From JABDJX01 sp039942715 (GTDB lineage: Bacteria; Pseudomonadota; Alphaproteobacteria; Rhodobacterales; Rhodobacteraceae), in the NCBI GenBank assembly GCA_039942715.1, contig JBDVBY010000010.1, positions 8,399-72,398 of the forward strand: a stretch of DNA of 64,000 bases, read 5' to 3'. A program made the translations under genes and the position numbers. Within the stretch, counting starts at the first letter, position 1; each line of letters starts with the position of its first letter. Below the pieces are notes generated by a model. It saw only the letters and a program-made list of their open reading frames with translations. It made no database searches and was not told where the DNA came from. Positions 7,813-16,731 of this stretch are shown here, piece after piece.

Positions 7813-9039
7813 ATGTATGATCTTGCAATTCTCTGGGATTGGTTCGGCTTTGCTGTGCGTTGGCTGCACGTCATCACAGCGATTGCCTGGATAGGATCGT
7901 CATTCTACTTCGTTGCTTTGGACTTGGGCCTTAAGAAAGCACCCCACCTGCCCGTCGGAGCACATGGCGAAGAATGGCAAGTTCATGGTGGAGGATTCTA
8001 CCACATCCAAAAATACCTCGTGGCTCCTGAAAACATGCCAGACCACTTGGTTTGGTTCAAATGGGAGAGCTACGCGACGTGGTTGTCAGGTGCTGCACTT
8101 TTGATGATCGTATACTGGGTTGGAGGCGAACTTTTTCTGCTCGATCCTACAAAAGCCGACCTCGCACTTTGGCAAGGCATTCTCATTTCCGCTGGCTCGC
8201 TTACGATCGGCTGGATTTGCTATGATTTTATGTGCAAATCGAAGCTGGGTGAAACTCCAACGGCGCTGATGCTGCTGCTCTTCGCAATCCTTTTTGCAAT
8301 GTCTTGGGGGTACGATCAGATATTCACAGGTCGCGCAGCGTTGCTTCACTTGGGAGCATTCACCGCGACCATCATGACAGCCAACGTTTTCTTTATCATC
8401 ATGCCCAATCAGCGGATCGTGGTCAAAGACCTGCAAGCGGGCCGCACGCCCGATCCAAAGTACGGAAAAATTGCCAAACTACGCTCAACGCACAACAACT
8501 ATTTAACTTTGCCAGTTGTCTTCCTGATGCTGTCAAACCACTACCCGTTGGCCTTTGCGACCGAATACAGCTGGATTATCGCAAGCCTTATCTTCTTAAC
8601 GGGCGTCACCATTCGTCACTACTTCAACACGATGCACGCAACGGGCGAAGGCCCGATGTGGACTTGGGCAATTACTGTCATTTTGTTCGTTATCATTGCC
8701 TGGATCAGCACAGCGCCAATGTTGGACACATATGAAGAAGCAGAAGCCCGAGAACTGACTCCTTACGAACAACAATATGCCTCAGCAAATGGCTTTGACG
8801 CTGCTTACGATGCAGTCATTGGCAATTGTTCCATGTGCCATGCCAGAGAGCCGGTTTGGGACGGACTGCGTTGGCCACCAAAAGGTGTTGTGTTAGAGCA
8901 CCCAAGCGATGTCGCGCGCCATGCAAAGGCTATCTTCCTGCAATCTGGCGCAAGTCATGCCATGCCACCACCAAACGCGGTCGAAATGAGCGATGAAAAT
9001 CGCCGGGCAATTGTCGCTTGGTTTCGCGCAGCGCAATAA
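7813..9039 (+). CDS. puuD: membrane urate hydroxylase with cytochrome c domain
   Basis: A 408-residue integral membrane urate oxidase (PuuD type) with about eight or nine N-terminal transmembrane helices and a C-terminal cytochrome c domain. The haem-binding motif is CSMCH (Cys339, Cys342, His343) and the probable axial ligand is Met384 in AMPPP. It oxidises urate to 5-hydroxyisourate and should pass electrons to the respiratory chain rather than making H2O2. The ATG at 7813 is preferred over the GTG at 7786 because AGGAG sits 7 nt before it. It is divergent from the LysR gene and completes the urate-to-allantoate route with uraH and the PuuE-UraD fusion. Confidence 0.93.
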   Translation: MYDLAILWDWFGFAVRWLHVITAIAWIGSSFYFVALDLGLKKAPHLPVGAHGEEWQVHGGGFYHIQKYLVAPENMPDHLVWFKWESYATWLSGAALLMIVYWVGGELFLLDPTKADLALWQGILISAGSLTIGWICYDFMCKSKLGETPTALMLLLFAILFAMSWGYDQIFTGRAALLHLGAFTATIMTANVFFIIMPNQRIVVKDLQAGRTPDPKYGKIAKLRSTHNNYLTLPVVFLMLSNHYPLAFATEYSWIIASLIFLTGVTIRHYFNTMHATGEGPMWTWAITVILFVIIAWISTAPMLDTYEEAEARELTPYEQQYASANGFDAAYDAVIGNCSMCHAREPVWDGLRWPPKGVVLEHPSDVARHAKAIFLQSGASHAMPPPNAVEMSDENRRAIVAWFRAAQ

Positions 9040-9302
9040 TTTCGGTTCACCGGGGATCGAACAAAAACGAAGTCTTTGTCTCAGAACGCAGCGTTTACTA
9101 ACTTTCTCGAGCCCTTTGGAGCAGCACTCGCCGCCGATAGAAATCGTAGACCTTGGAACAATTCAAACCAATGCCCTCTTTCGGTTTACCCCGAGTACAG
9201 GATAGCATTTCACCAATTGTTAAAACTCGGGCTTCCATTGCGATTGGATCATCTTCGTAACGGCTAGGTCGTTCCGTCGTCATGTCTTGAGAGGTTGAAA
9301 AA

Positions 9303-10307
9303 ATGATGGAAATTCCACGGGCGGGATTTGTCTCAATACCAACGCCTATCGAAAGGTTAGACCGTGTTTCGGAGGATTTCGAAATTGATCTTTGGGTGAA
9401 GCGTGACGACTTGGCAGGGTCGTCATTTGGCGGGAACAAAACCCGTCAGCTGGATTTCTATCTGGGCGCTGCCGTTGATCAAAATTGCGATACCATTTTA
9501 ATCACTGGCGCAGTTCAGTCGAACTTTGTACGCACCGCTGCGGCATTAGCGGCAAAACTCGGGATGAGGACAATCGTTCAGCTTGAGGCGCGGGTGCCCG
9601 GGCAGGATGTGCTCTATCAGAGCTCTGGCAACGTTCTGTTGAACCAGCTTCTGGGGGCGGAAGTGATCTATTACGCCGACGGCGAGGATGAAGCCGGCGC
9701 AGATGCAGCCTTACGCGAACGTGCTGAACAGGAACGCGCCAAGGGCTTTCGTCCATATGTCATTCCTTTGGCTCTTGGAAATCCACCGCTTGGAGCGCTG
9801 GGGTATGTCGATGCCGCAAATGAGATCATGGATCAGAAGCCGGACTTTGACTTTGTGGTGGTTGCATCCGGTAGCGGGCATACACATGCCGGATTGCTGA
9901 CCGGACTACATTCACGTTGTTTTGCCGGGTGTGTTATTGGCAGCTGCGTCCGGCGGGATGCTGTTCAGCAGCGCGCGCGGATCAGGACGGTTTTGGATGA
10001 CATTGAGACGCTTGGCACTCCAGTCAAACATGTGCCGTCCGACCAAATCTCGATCTGGGATGGCGCACTCAGTCCGGGCTATGGGCAAATCGGCCCCGCC
10101 GCGTTTTCTGCAATGAAGATGATGGCGCACACCGAAGGAATGATCCTCGATCCTGTCTATACAGCCAAAGCCTTCGCAGCAATTCCGGCACATGTCGGGA
10201 ATGGTGAGATCACGAAAGGCAGCAAGGTCCTATTCGTGCACACGGGAGGGCTCGCGTCGTTCTTCGCATATCAGACCGAAATCTCACGACTCCTAGACAT
10301 CTCCTGA
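9303..10307 (+). CDS. PLP-dependent D-cysteine desulfhydrase / L-cysteate sulfo-lyase family enzyme
   Basis: A 334-residue fold-type II PLP enzyme of the ACC deaminase/D-cysteine desulfhydrase/CuyA family. The N-terminal PTPIERL, VKRDDLAG and FGGNKTRQL (PLP-binding Lys) motifs and the glycine-rich VASGSGHTHAG phosphate-binding loop are present. The active-site stretch reads GAVQSNFVR, where relatives usually have QSNHVR, so a His position is Phe; this may shift substrate choice. GAGAGG lies about 9 nt before the ATG pair at 9303/9306. It faces a LysR gene and overlaps its end by 15 bp. With the TRAP transporter, oxidase and racemase downstream it may release ammonia or a sulfur group from an amino acid; the exact substrate is unknown. 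Confidence 0.8.
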   Translation: MMEIPRAGFVSIPTPIERLDRVSEDFEIDLWVKRDDLAGSSFGGNKTRQLDFYLGAAVDQNCDTILITGAVQSNFVRTAAALAAKLGMRTIVQLEARVPGQDVLYQSSGNVLLNQLLGAEVIYYADGEDEAGADAALRERAEQERAKGFRPYVIPLALGNPPLGALGYVDAANEIMDQKPDFDFVVVASGSGHTHAGLLTGLHSRCFAGCVIGSCVRRDAVQQRARIRTVLDDIETLGTPVKHVPSDQISIWDGALSPGYGQIGPAAFSAMKMMAHTEGMILDPVYTAKAFAAIPAHVGNGEITKGSKVLFVHTGGLASFFAYQTEISRLLDIS

Positions 10308-11249
10308 CGGCCCTCCAAGTTCTGCTCTTGCACCGATTTCGTTTATCATCGTGAACAGGTTCTCCATCCAGCTATCCTTGACCCGTGTCGCCAGTTGCGA
10401 AAGCGGGCGGTGCAACGGTGTCAAAGTCGCATATTCATATCGTATGGGGGCGTCAAATTTCACAAAGACGACCTGACCACCCGAGATATCCAATTCCTGC
10501 TCCGTCACAACCGTCAACGGATCCACAATCGCACAGCAATGCCCCAAGCTTATGAATGGTATCAGCGGCTGGAAGAATTGCGCGGCAATATGAGACTCAA
10601 ACGATGCGCTTTCCTGCTCGAACGCCACCGCCAATTTTCGTGGGAAAGGATGATTGCCGTGCAGCGTCCCGATGGATTGACCATCCAGGTCCGCAATGGT
10701 GACTTTTTCGTTCTGTGCAAGCGCATGATCGCGGTGCAAAATACAAAAGCAATCCGAGCTAATGGTTTCCGAATTGTATTGCGGCAACTTCCCCTCAGGT
10801 TCATCGAAATCTGCAAATCCAAAGTCGATGCTCTGTGTACTTGCTAGCTCGCGTATTTGAGGAGAGCTTCTCGAAGAAATGGTAGTCTGAAATCCGGCAT
10901 CAGGCCCAACGTTCTCGCTGATAAACCTTGGGAAAACATATGCAGATGGCCCCGGCATCGCCGCCACGTTAAGACTACCTGTCTCTGCTGATCTCAATCC
11001 CTTCATCGTGCCTGAAACGGTTGAGAGCCGATCAAGAACCATCGTCGCTTCTGCTAACAGATATTGCGCCTCGGGCACCGGCACCAAACGCCTGCCATGC
11101 CTTTCAAACAAGGACAGACCCAGGCTCCGTTCCAAATTCTTGATTGCCAAGCTAATCGCGGGCTGCGTGCGCCCCAATTTTTTGGCAGCCTGAGAGATTG
11201 AGCCGGATTCCATCACCTCTCGAAAGACTGTGAGTTGGGTAAAGTTCAT
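10293..11249 (-). CDS. LysR-family regulator of the TAXI/amino-acid module
   Basis: A LysR-type regulator of about 318 residues, with the helix-turn-helix at the N-terminus (MNFTQLTVFREVMESGSIS, then QAAKKLGRTQPAIS) and an effector domain behind it. I start it at 11249 because the family begins with this sequence; an ATG at 11261 and others upstream are in frame, and none has a good ribosome binding site. It is divergent from the TAXI binding-protein gene (130 bp between starts) and convergent with the PLP enzyme gene, so it is the natural regulator of both. The effector is unknown. Confidence 0.88.
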   Translation of the reverse strand: MNFTQLTVFREVMESGSISQAAKKLGRTQPAISLAIKNLERSLGLSLFERHGRRLVPVPEAQYLLAEATMVLDRLSTVSGTMKGLRSAETGSLNVAAMPGPSAYVFPRFISENVGPDAGFQTTISSRSSPQIRELASTQSIDFGFADFDEPEGKLPQYNSETISSDCFCILHRDHALAQNEKVTIADLDGQSIGTLHGNHPFPRKLAVAFEQESASFESHIAAQFFQPLIPFISLGHCCAIVDPLTVVTEQELDISGGQVVFVKFDAPIRYEYATLTPLHRPLSQLATRVKDSWMENLFTMINEIGARAELGGPSGDV

Positions 11250-11379
11250 GGCGCCATACATAAGGGAAACTTTTGTTTTATGAAATATTACAAATTTGTA
11301 TTTATGCAAATTTTCCATAAGCTGAGCGGATCAAAATTCGGCTGAACCGAATCTCGAACTTATTCACAGGGAGACAAAG

Positions 11380-12387
11380 ATGAATATGATCAAAACCTTA
11401 GCGGGTATCGCATTGGCCGGCGCGTTGGCAGCGCCAGCGGTCGCGCAAGACCCGACTTTCTTCCGCATCGGCACCGGCGGCGCTGGCGGCACCTACTTCC
11501 CTATCGGCGGCACACTTGCTAACGGAATTTCAGCTCCTCCCGGTTCGCGCCCTTGCGACGAAGGCGGACAATGCGGCGTCCCCGGTTTGATTGCGATTGC
11601 GCAATCCACGACGGCATCTGTTTTTAATAACGCAGCTGTGCAGAACGGAGAGCTGGAAGCAGGCCTTGCAGCCGCTGACGTAACCCGGTCGATGTATCTG
11701 GGCGAAGGCAAGTTTGAAGGCAAGCCGCATCCAAAATTGCGTATCATTGCCAATCTCTTCCCCGAAGACCTGCACCTTGTCATGCCGAAAGGCACCACTA
11801 TCAGTGACCTCGGCGATCTTGCGGGCAAACGTGTCGGCATCGCGCAGGCAGGCTCTGGAACTCAAGTTGCCGTCCTTCAAATGCTCGACGCATGGGGCGT
11901 CAACCGCGACAACATGGAAGAAGCTGAATTGAACAACAGCCAATCCGCAGAGCGCCTCGCAGATGGTCAGATCGATGCTTACTTTTACGCAGCGGGCTGG
12001 CCCGTGGCTGCCATGGTGCAATTGGCGTCGACCAAAGGCATGAGCCTGCATTCCTTCACCGAAGAGGATCTTCAAAAGATTAACGAGGTGATCCCGGCTT
12101 ACATCCCGTCCAAAATTCCCGGCGGCGTGTATGAAGGTGTCGACGAAGACGTTCTGACACCTGCAGTGTCCGCGATGCTGGTCGTATCCTCTGACCTGTC
12201 AGAAGAGTTGGTTTATGGTCTGACCAAAGCCATCTGGAACGACAACACCCGCAAACTGCTTGATAACGGCCATGCCAAAGGCAAGCAGATCACACCTGAC
12301 ACAGCGCTTGATGGCGTTGCTGCACTGGGCGTGCCGCTCCACGCAGGTGCGGAGAAGTTCTACAAAGAAGCTGGTCTTCTGAAGTAA
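11380..12387 (+). CDS. TAXI-family TRAP transporter substrate-binding protein
   Basis: A 335-residue periplasmic binding protein with a Sec signal peptide (residues 1-22, cleaved after PAVAQ). The mature start FFRIGTGGAGGTYFPIGG is the hallmark of the TAXI family, which includes glutamate-type binders. GGGAGA lies about 6 nt before the ATG. It is followed by a stem-loop and then the fused permease. TAXI proteins typically deliver amino acids or dicarboxylates to a fused DctQM permease, which matches the next gene. The neighbouring oxidase and racemase suggest an amino acid or related acid as ligand; this is inferred. Confidence 0.92.
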   Translation: MNMIKTLAGIALAGALAAPAVAQDPTFFRIGTGGAGGTYFPIGGTLANGISAPPGSRPCDEGGQCGVPGLIAIAQSTTASVFNNAAVQNGELEAGLAAADVTRSMYLGEGKFEGKPHPKLRIIANLFPEDLHLVMPKGTTISDLGDLAGKRVGIAQAGSGTQVAVLQMLDAWGVNRDNMEEAELNNSQSAERLADGQIDAYFYAAGWPVAAMVQLASTKGMSLHSFTEEDLQKINEVIPAYIPSKIPGGVYEGVDEDVLTPAVSAMLVVSSDLSEELVYGLTKAIWNDNTRKLLDNGHAKGKQITPDTALDGVAALGVPLHAGAEKFYKEAGLLK

Positions 12388-12421
12388 TTCTCTCTGACCA
12401 AAATTGGTTATTAAGTCCGGC

Positions 12422-12444
12422 GGTGCCCCTTCAATAGGGGCACC
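12422..12444 (+). promoter_or_regulatory. intercistronic stem-loop after the TAXI binding-protein gene
   Basis: A perfect 8-bp stem (GGTGCCCC at 12422-12429, GGGGCACC at 12437-12444) with a 7-nt loop and no T tract. It sits between binding-protein and permease genes, where such hairpins often protect the upstream mRNA or partly end transcription. Confidence 0.7.
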
Positions 12445-12483
12445 CCACTCTCCAAATGCATGCGCGCCAAGGGGGCATTCCTG

Positions 12484-14700
12484 ATGTCAGACACCACCGA
12501 AAACGAGACACACGAACTGACCACCGAAGAGCTTGCTGCGATTGAAGAGAAATACGACGAAGGCTCTGCAACGCGCGCTGTCGGTCCCACCACGGGTGTC
12601 ATCTTACGCGCTGTCGCGCTGATATTCGCGATTTATCACTACATCACAGCCGGTTTCGGCCTGCCCGCCGATCACTGGCATATGGGCTGGCACCTGACCG
12701 GCCTGTTCATCCTGACCTATGCGCTGTTCCCTATCGTCGGCTCGAAAAGCCTTTTTGCGATGAAGGCGAGCGCGCTGCGGGTTGGGAACATTCCGTTGTA
12801 CGATCTGGTGTTCATGATTTTGGGCGTCGCCTCTGCCCTTTATGTAGGTTTTGCATGGCGCGGCGTTCCGATGCTTGGCATTGAAGAGCAAACCTTTCGC
12901 ATGGGCAATCCCAACGGCTATGACGTCTTCTTTGGTGTCGTCATCATTTTGCTGGTGCTTGACATTGCCCGCCGCACGCTTGGCTGGGTTTTGCCACTGA
13001 TTATCTGCTTTTTCATCTCATATGCCCTGCTGGGCCAGTATTTCCCCGGGCTGCTGAAACACCCCGGCGTGAACTTCAAAACCTTCGTTTCGTCGATGTA
13101 TTTCCCGCAAGAAGGCATCTTTGGTGTCACGCTCTGGGTTGTCTCGACCATCGTGTTCCACTTCGTGCTGTTCGGTGTCATCGCGCAAAGAACGGGGTTG
13201 GGTCAGCTCTTTATCGACAATGCAACGATCCTTGCGGGCCGTTACACAGGCGGGCCTGCAAAGGTTTCAGTCGTCTCGTCGGCCTTCTTTGGCACGATCT
13301 CAGGATCATCGGTCGCAAACACGGTTTCAACCGGAGCGCTGACGATCCCCAACATGAAACGCCTCGGCTATCCCGGTCACTTCGCAGGCGGGGTTGAGGC
13401 TGCGTCTTCCGCCGGTGGCCAAATAACGCCACCAATTATGGGGGCAGCCGCTTTCATTATGGCCGAGTTCCTAGAGCTTCCCTACACCACCATTGTGATC
13501 GCCGCGATCTTCCCGGCGCTTTTGCACTATGTCGGTGTCTTCACTGTCGTCCACCTGATGGCACGCAAGCTTGACCTCAAAGGCCTGACAAAAGAACAGC
13601 TACCACAGTTCAAAGCCGTCTGGTCGGAAGGTTGGGCAAATATCGTACCGCTCGTCGGGCTGCTGGTGGTTCTGTTTTCGGGCTACACTCCCTTCATGTC
13701 GGCGTTCTGTGGTATCTCCTTGGCCGTCGTCGCGGGCATGTCACGCCTGCGCGAACCCCCGACACTGATCTATTCTCTGGCCTTCATCGCCTTTGTCCTT
13801 TGGAAATTTTCGGACGGCGGGTTTGACCTGACGATGACGCTAATATTGTGTGCAGGATCGGCCATCGCAACACTCAACCCGCAAGAGCGCATCAAGATCC
13901 CAGAAATGTCAGCGGCGATGGAGCTTGGCGTGAAGTATGCGCTGGCCGTTGGCGCTGCCTCCGCTGCCGTGGGCATCGTTGTTGGCGTCATCAACACGAC
14001 GGGCATCGGCTTTCGCATCGGCTTCATGGTCACCCAAGGCGCAGGCAATCTGGCTTCCGACATGTTCGGCTTTCTGTCACTTGGCGGCTTGGTCGAGTGG
14101 TTCACGGTGCAGGACCTGCAACTGTTCATCTCGCTGATTTTCATCGCGATTGCATGTATCCTGATGGGCGCGGGCATCCCCACCACAGCACTTTACATCA
14201 TGCTGGTTTCCGTCGCCCAACCCGCGCTTGCACAACTGGGTGTGCCACCGATCGCCAGCCACATGTTCGTGCTTTACTATGGCGTCGTGTCTGAAATCAC
14301 ACCGCCGGTCTGCACCTCTGCATATGCCGCTGCCGCGATTGCCAATTCGAACCCGTTCCGCACAGGGCTGTCGGCCTTTTCACTTGGCCTTGGAAAAGTG
14401 GTCGCACCAATGGCATTCGTCTACGCGCCGGTGCTTTTGTTTGTCTCCTCTACCGGTTTCGATCTTTGGGAATTCAGCTACACCGCGACCAGCTGTATCG
14501 CTGGTGTCATCGCATTGTCGACGGCGGTGGTGGGCTACTGGTTCACCCCGATGGGAACTGTGTCGCGTATCTTGATGGCCATTGCGGGGCTGGTCTTTGT
14601 GGCCCCATCACTGGCTGCCGATATGGTCGCCCTGATCATAGCATCCCCGGTCATCATCACGCAGATGCTTGCACGTCGGTCCACACCGACACCGGCTTAA
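12484..14700 (+). CDS. TRAP transporter fused permease (DctQ-DctM)
   Basis: A 738-residue integral membrane protein in which the four-helix small subunit (about residues 40-180) and the DctM-type large subunit (about 190 onward) are fused, as is normal for TAXI systems. Recognisable DctM stretches are FFGTISGSSVANTVSTGA, EAASSAGGQITPPIMGAA and a second GIPTTALYIML / SEITPPVCTSAYAAA repeat that form the paired ion and substrate sites. The ATG at 12484 is chosen because AGGGGG lies 8 nt upstream; an earlier in-frame ATG at 12460 has no such signal. It imports the ligand of the upstream TAXI protein using the sodium or proton gradient. Its stop abuts the oxidase start. Confidence 0.93.
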   Translation: MSDTTENETHELTTEELAAIEEKYDEGSATRAVGPTTGVILRAVALIFAIYHYITAGFGLPADHWHMGWHLTGLFILTYALFPIVGSKSLFAMKASALRVGNIPLYDLVFMILGVASALYVGFAWRGVPMLGIEEQTFRMGNPNGYDVFFGVVIILLVLDIARRTLGWVLPLIICFFISYALLGQYFPGLLKHPGVNFKTFVSSMYFPQEGIFGVTLWVVSTIVFHFVLFGVIAQRTGLGQLFIDNATILAGRYTGGPAKVSVVSSAFFGTISGSSVANTVSTGALTIPNMKRLGYPGHFAGGVEAASSAGGQITPPIMGAAAFIMAEFLELPYTTIVIAAIFPALLHYVGVFTVVHLMARKLDLKGLTKEQLPQFKAVWSEGWANIVPLVGLLVVLFSGYTPFMSAFCGISLAVVAGMSRLREPPTLIYSLAFIAFVLWKFSDGGFDLTMTLILCAGSAIATLNPQERIKIPEMSAAMELGVKYALAVGAASAAVGIVVGVINTTGIGFRIGFMVTQGAGNLASDMFGFLSLGGLVEWFTVQDLQLFISLIFIAIACILMGAGIPTTALYIMLVSVAQPALAQLGVPPIASHMFVLYYGVVSEITPPVCTSAYAAAAIANSNPFRTGLSAFSLGLGKVVAPMAFVYAPVLLFVSSTGFDLWEFSYTATSCIAGVIALSTAVVGYWFTPMGTVSRILMAIAGLVFVAPSLAADMVALIIASPVIITQMLARRSTPTPA

Positions 14701-14701
14701 G

Positions 14702-15946
14702 GTGAGCGAGGCCGTCACCATCATCGGGGCTGGCATCGTCGGCATATGCTGTGCCTTGTCCCTGCAAGAGCGCGGCGTGAAAGTCAGGTTGATCGACCGC
14801 GGCGTGCCTGGTCAGGAAGCCTCTTTTGGCAATGCGGGCGTCATCTCGCCTTGGTCGATCATCCCGCAGGCCATGCCCGGCATCTGGAGATCAATTCCCA
14901 AGATGCTGCTCAGCCCCAACGGCCCTCTCTCTGTCAAACCAACGTTCTGGCCCAAGATGATCCCGTGGGGGCTGCGGTTTTTGACCCATTCAAACGAGAC
15001 CTCGGCACGCGCAATATCCGATGCAATGGAGACGCTTTGCCAACCCTCTGTCATGCTTTATCGCCGTCACCTTGAGGGCACTGGCCACGAAGACCTCGTC
15101 GTCGACAGCTGGTACGTGCACGCGTTTCGAAATGCCAACAACGCAAGCCTGCGCGATCTCGGCTTCCAGATACGCCAAGAGAAAGGAGCCGAGCTAGAAC
15201 TGATCGGTCCTGAGCAAATCAAACAGGTAGAGCCTGCCCTATCGCCTGATTTCAAAGCTGCGGTCCTCATCAAAGGCCAAGCGCGGGCGCGCGCACCCGG
15301 CCAAATTGCCGAAGTTCTGGCGGATAAAGCCCGTGCCCAGGGCGCTGAATTCATCCGTGCCGAGATCACAGCGCTAAAACACGACGCTGATGCCGGTGGA
15401 GGCTGGCACCTGAACACCTCAAACGGACCGCTCATGGCCAGCAAACTAATCCTTGCTGCAGGTGTCTGGAGCGCCGATCTGTTGAAACCCCTGGGCCTTA
15501 AAATGCCACTGGCGGCCGAACGCGGTTATCACGTTGAATTTGCAGACCCTGGCGTAACCCTGAACAATTCCGTCATGGATGTGGATGCAAAAATCGTCGC
15601 CAGTTCAATGTTGGGCGGCGTTCGCGTCGCCGGCTCATCCGAGTTTGGCGCGATCAACGCCCCCGCTGATCCCCGCAAAGAAAAGCTATTGGCCAAACAG
15701 GCCCACGCCATGCTTCCGGGTATCAACAAAAATGCAATGTCGACTTGGATGGGCCGCCGCCCGTCCTTCCCTGACAGCCTCCCTGCGCTTGGGCCGATCG
15801 CCAGACAGCCGGGCCTCTACGCGGCCTTCGGCCACTCTCACTATGGCCTGATGATGGCCCCAAAAACCGGTGAGTTGATCGCCGATATCGTCGCAGGTGT
15901 CGTCCCCAACACCGACCTTACCCCATTCGAGCCGCTCAGGTTTTGA
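14702..15946 (+). CDS. DadA-like FAD-dependent amino acid dehydrogenase/oxidase
   Basis: A 414-residue DAO-family flavoprotein. The N-terminal dinucleotide-binding motif TIIGAGIVGICCALSLQERG leads into GQEASFGNAGVIS, typical of D-amino-acid dehydrogenases, and the C-terminus has GLYAAFGHSHYGLMMAPKTG. The start is taken as GTG at 14702, one base after the permease stop, implying coupling; the reading frame extends upstream into the permease gene without conserved sequence. It probably deaminates an imported D-amino acid or oxidises a secondary amine in concert with the racemase downstream. The substrate is not determined by sequence. Confidence 0.85.
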   Translation: MSEAVTIIGAGIVGICCALSLQERGVKVRLIDRGVPGQEASFGNAGVISPWSIIPQAMPGIWRSIPKMLLSPNGPLSVKPTFWPKMIPWGLRFLTHSNETSARAISDAMETLCQPSVMLYRRHLEGTGHEDLVVDSWYVHAFRNANNASLRDLGFQIRQEKGAELELIGPEQIKQVEPALSPDFKAAVLIKGQARARAPGQIAEVLADKARAQGAEFIRAEITALKHDADAGGGWHLNTSNGPLMASKLILAAGVWSADLLKPLGLKMPLAAERGYHVEFADPGVTLNNSVMDVDAKIVASSMLGGVRVAGSSEFGAINAPADPRKEKLLAKQAHAMLPGINKNAMSTWMGRRPSFPDSLPALGPIARQPGLYAAFGHSHYGLMMAPKTGELIADIVAGVVPNTDLTPFEPLRF

Positions 15947-15962
15947 CCCGAAAGATCACATC

Positions 15963-16700
15963 ATGACACTTTACAAAGGCGGACAAAACATTTGCGGCGC
16001 TACCATTGGTGTTCTGTGCCTCGAAAGCCATTTCCCAAAACCGCCGGGCCACATCAAAAACCCTTCCAGCCTGTCGTTCCCGGTCCTTTATGAAATGATC
16101 GATGGCATTACCGTCCCTGATCTGTTGAACAATCCGACGCCAGACCTGCTGGGCCCATTTCTGGAAGGAGCGAAAAAACTCGAACGCGAAGGCGTCCGTG
16201 CGATCACCGGCAGTTGTGGATTTCTGGCACTGTTTCAACGGGAGCTTGCCGCCGCCGTGGATATTCCCGTCTTCGCCTCTAGCCTCATCCAAGTGCCCTT
16301 GGCCTTCCAAATGTCAGGTGCATCTGCGCCCGTTGGCATTTTGACTGCGGATGCTGCCGCCCTGACAGATGCCCATTTCAAAGCTGTAGGCGCCGGGGAT
16401 ATTCCGATCGCCGTACAGGGGCTTGAAGACAGCGCCGAATTCGCCGAGGTCATCCTAAAATATCAACGCACCGCTATGGACACCGACCTGATCGAGGCAG
16501 AGGTCATGGACGCAGCTCGCAAGCTGATGACGCAGGCGCCAAACATACGCTCGCTCGTACTGGAATGCACAGACCTGCCGCCCTACGCGTCAAGGCTGCA
16601 ACATGAATTGCGTTTACCGGTTTTTGACCTCACGACCTTAGCGACAATGGCACACAATGTAGTTTCCCGAGAGGAGTATGTTGGGAACATGCCTTGGTGA
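15963..16700 (+). CDS. aspartate/glutamate racemase-family protein
   Basis: A 245-residue protein of the Asp/Glu/hydantoin racemase superfamily. It has a two-cysteine active site: Cys85 in ITGSCGFLALF and a second Cys about residue 205 in LVLECTDLPPY. These two would act as the acid/base pair on opposite faces of the substrate carbon. The ATG at 15963 lies 16 bp after the oxidase stop, which places it last in the TAXI-oxidase-racemase operon. It could interconvert the imported amino acid, or cleave or isomerise a related acid; family members have diverse roles, so the name is generic. Confidence 0.82.
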   Translation: MTLYKGGQNICGATIGVLCLESHFPKPPGHIKNPSSLSFPVLYEMIDGITVPDLLNNPTPDLLGPFLEGAKKLEREGVRAITGSCGFLALFQRELAAAVDIPVFASSLIQVPLAFQMSGASAPVGILTADAAALTDAHFKAVGAGDIPIAVQGLEDSAEFAEVILKYQRTAMDTDLIEAEVMDAARKLMTQAPNIRSLVLECTDLPPYASRLQHELRLPVFDLTTLATMAHNVVSREEYVGNMPW

Positions 16701-16731
16701 CACACTTATTTTCCACCTTTAGGTCCCGGAA

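Noticed and set aside
9040..9302. Gap between puuD and the PLP enzyme gene
   Set aside because: Searched for a small gene, tRNA or terminator; short open frames have no motif or ribosome binding site and no strong hairpin was seen.
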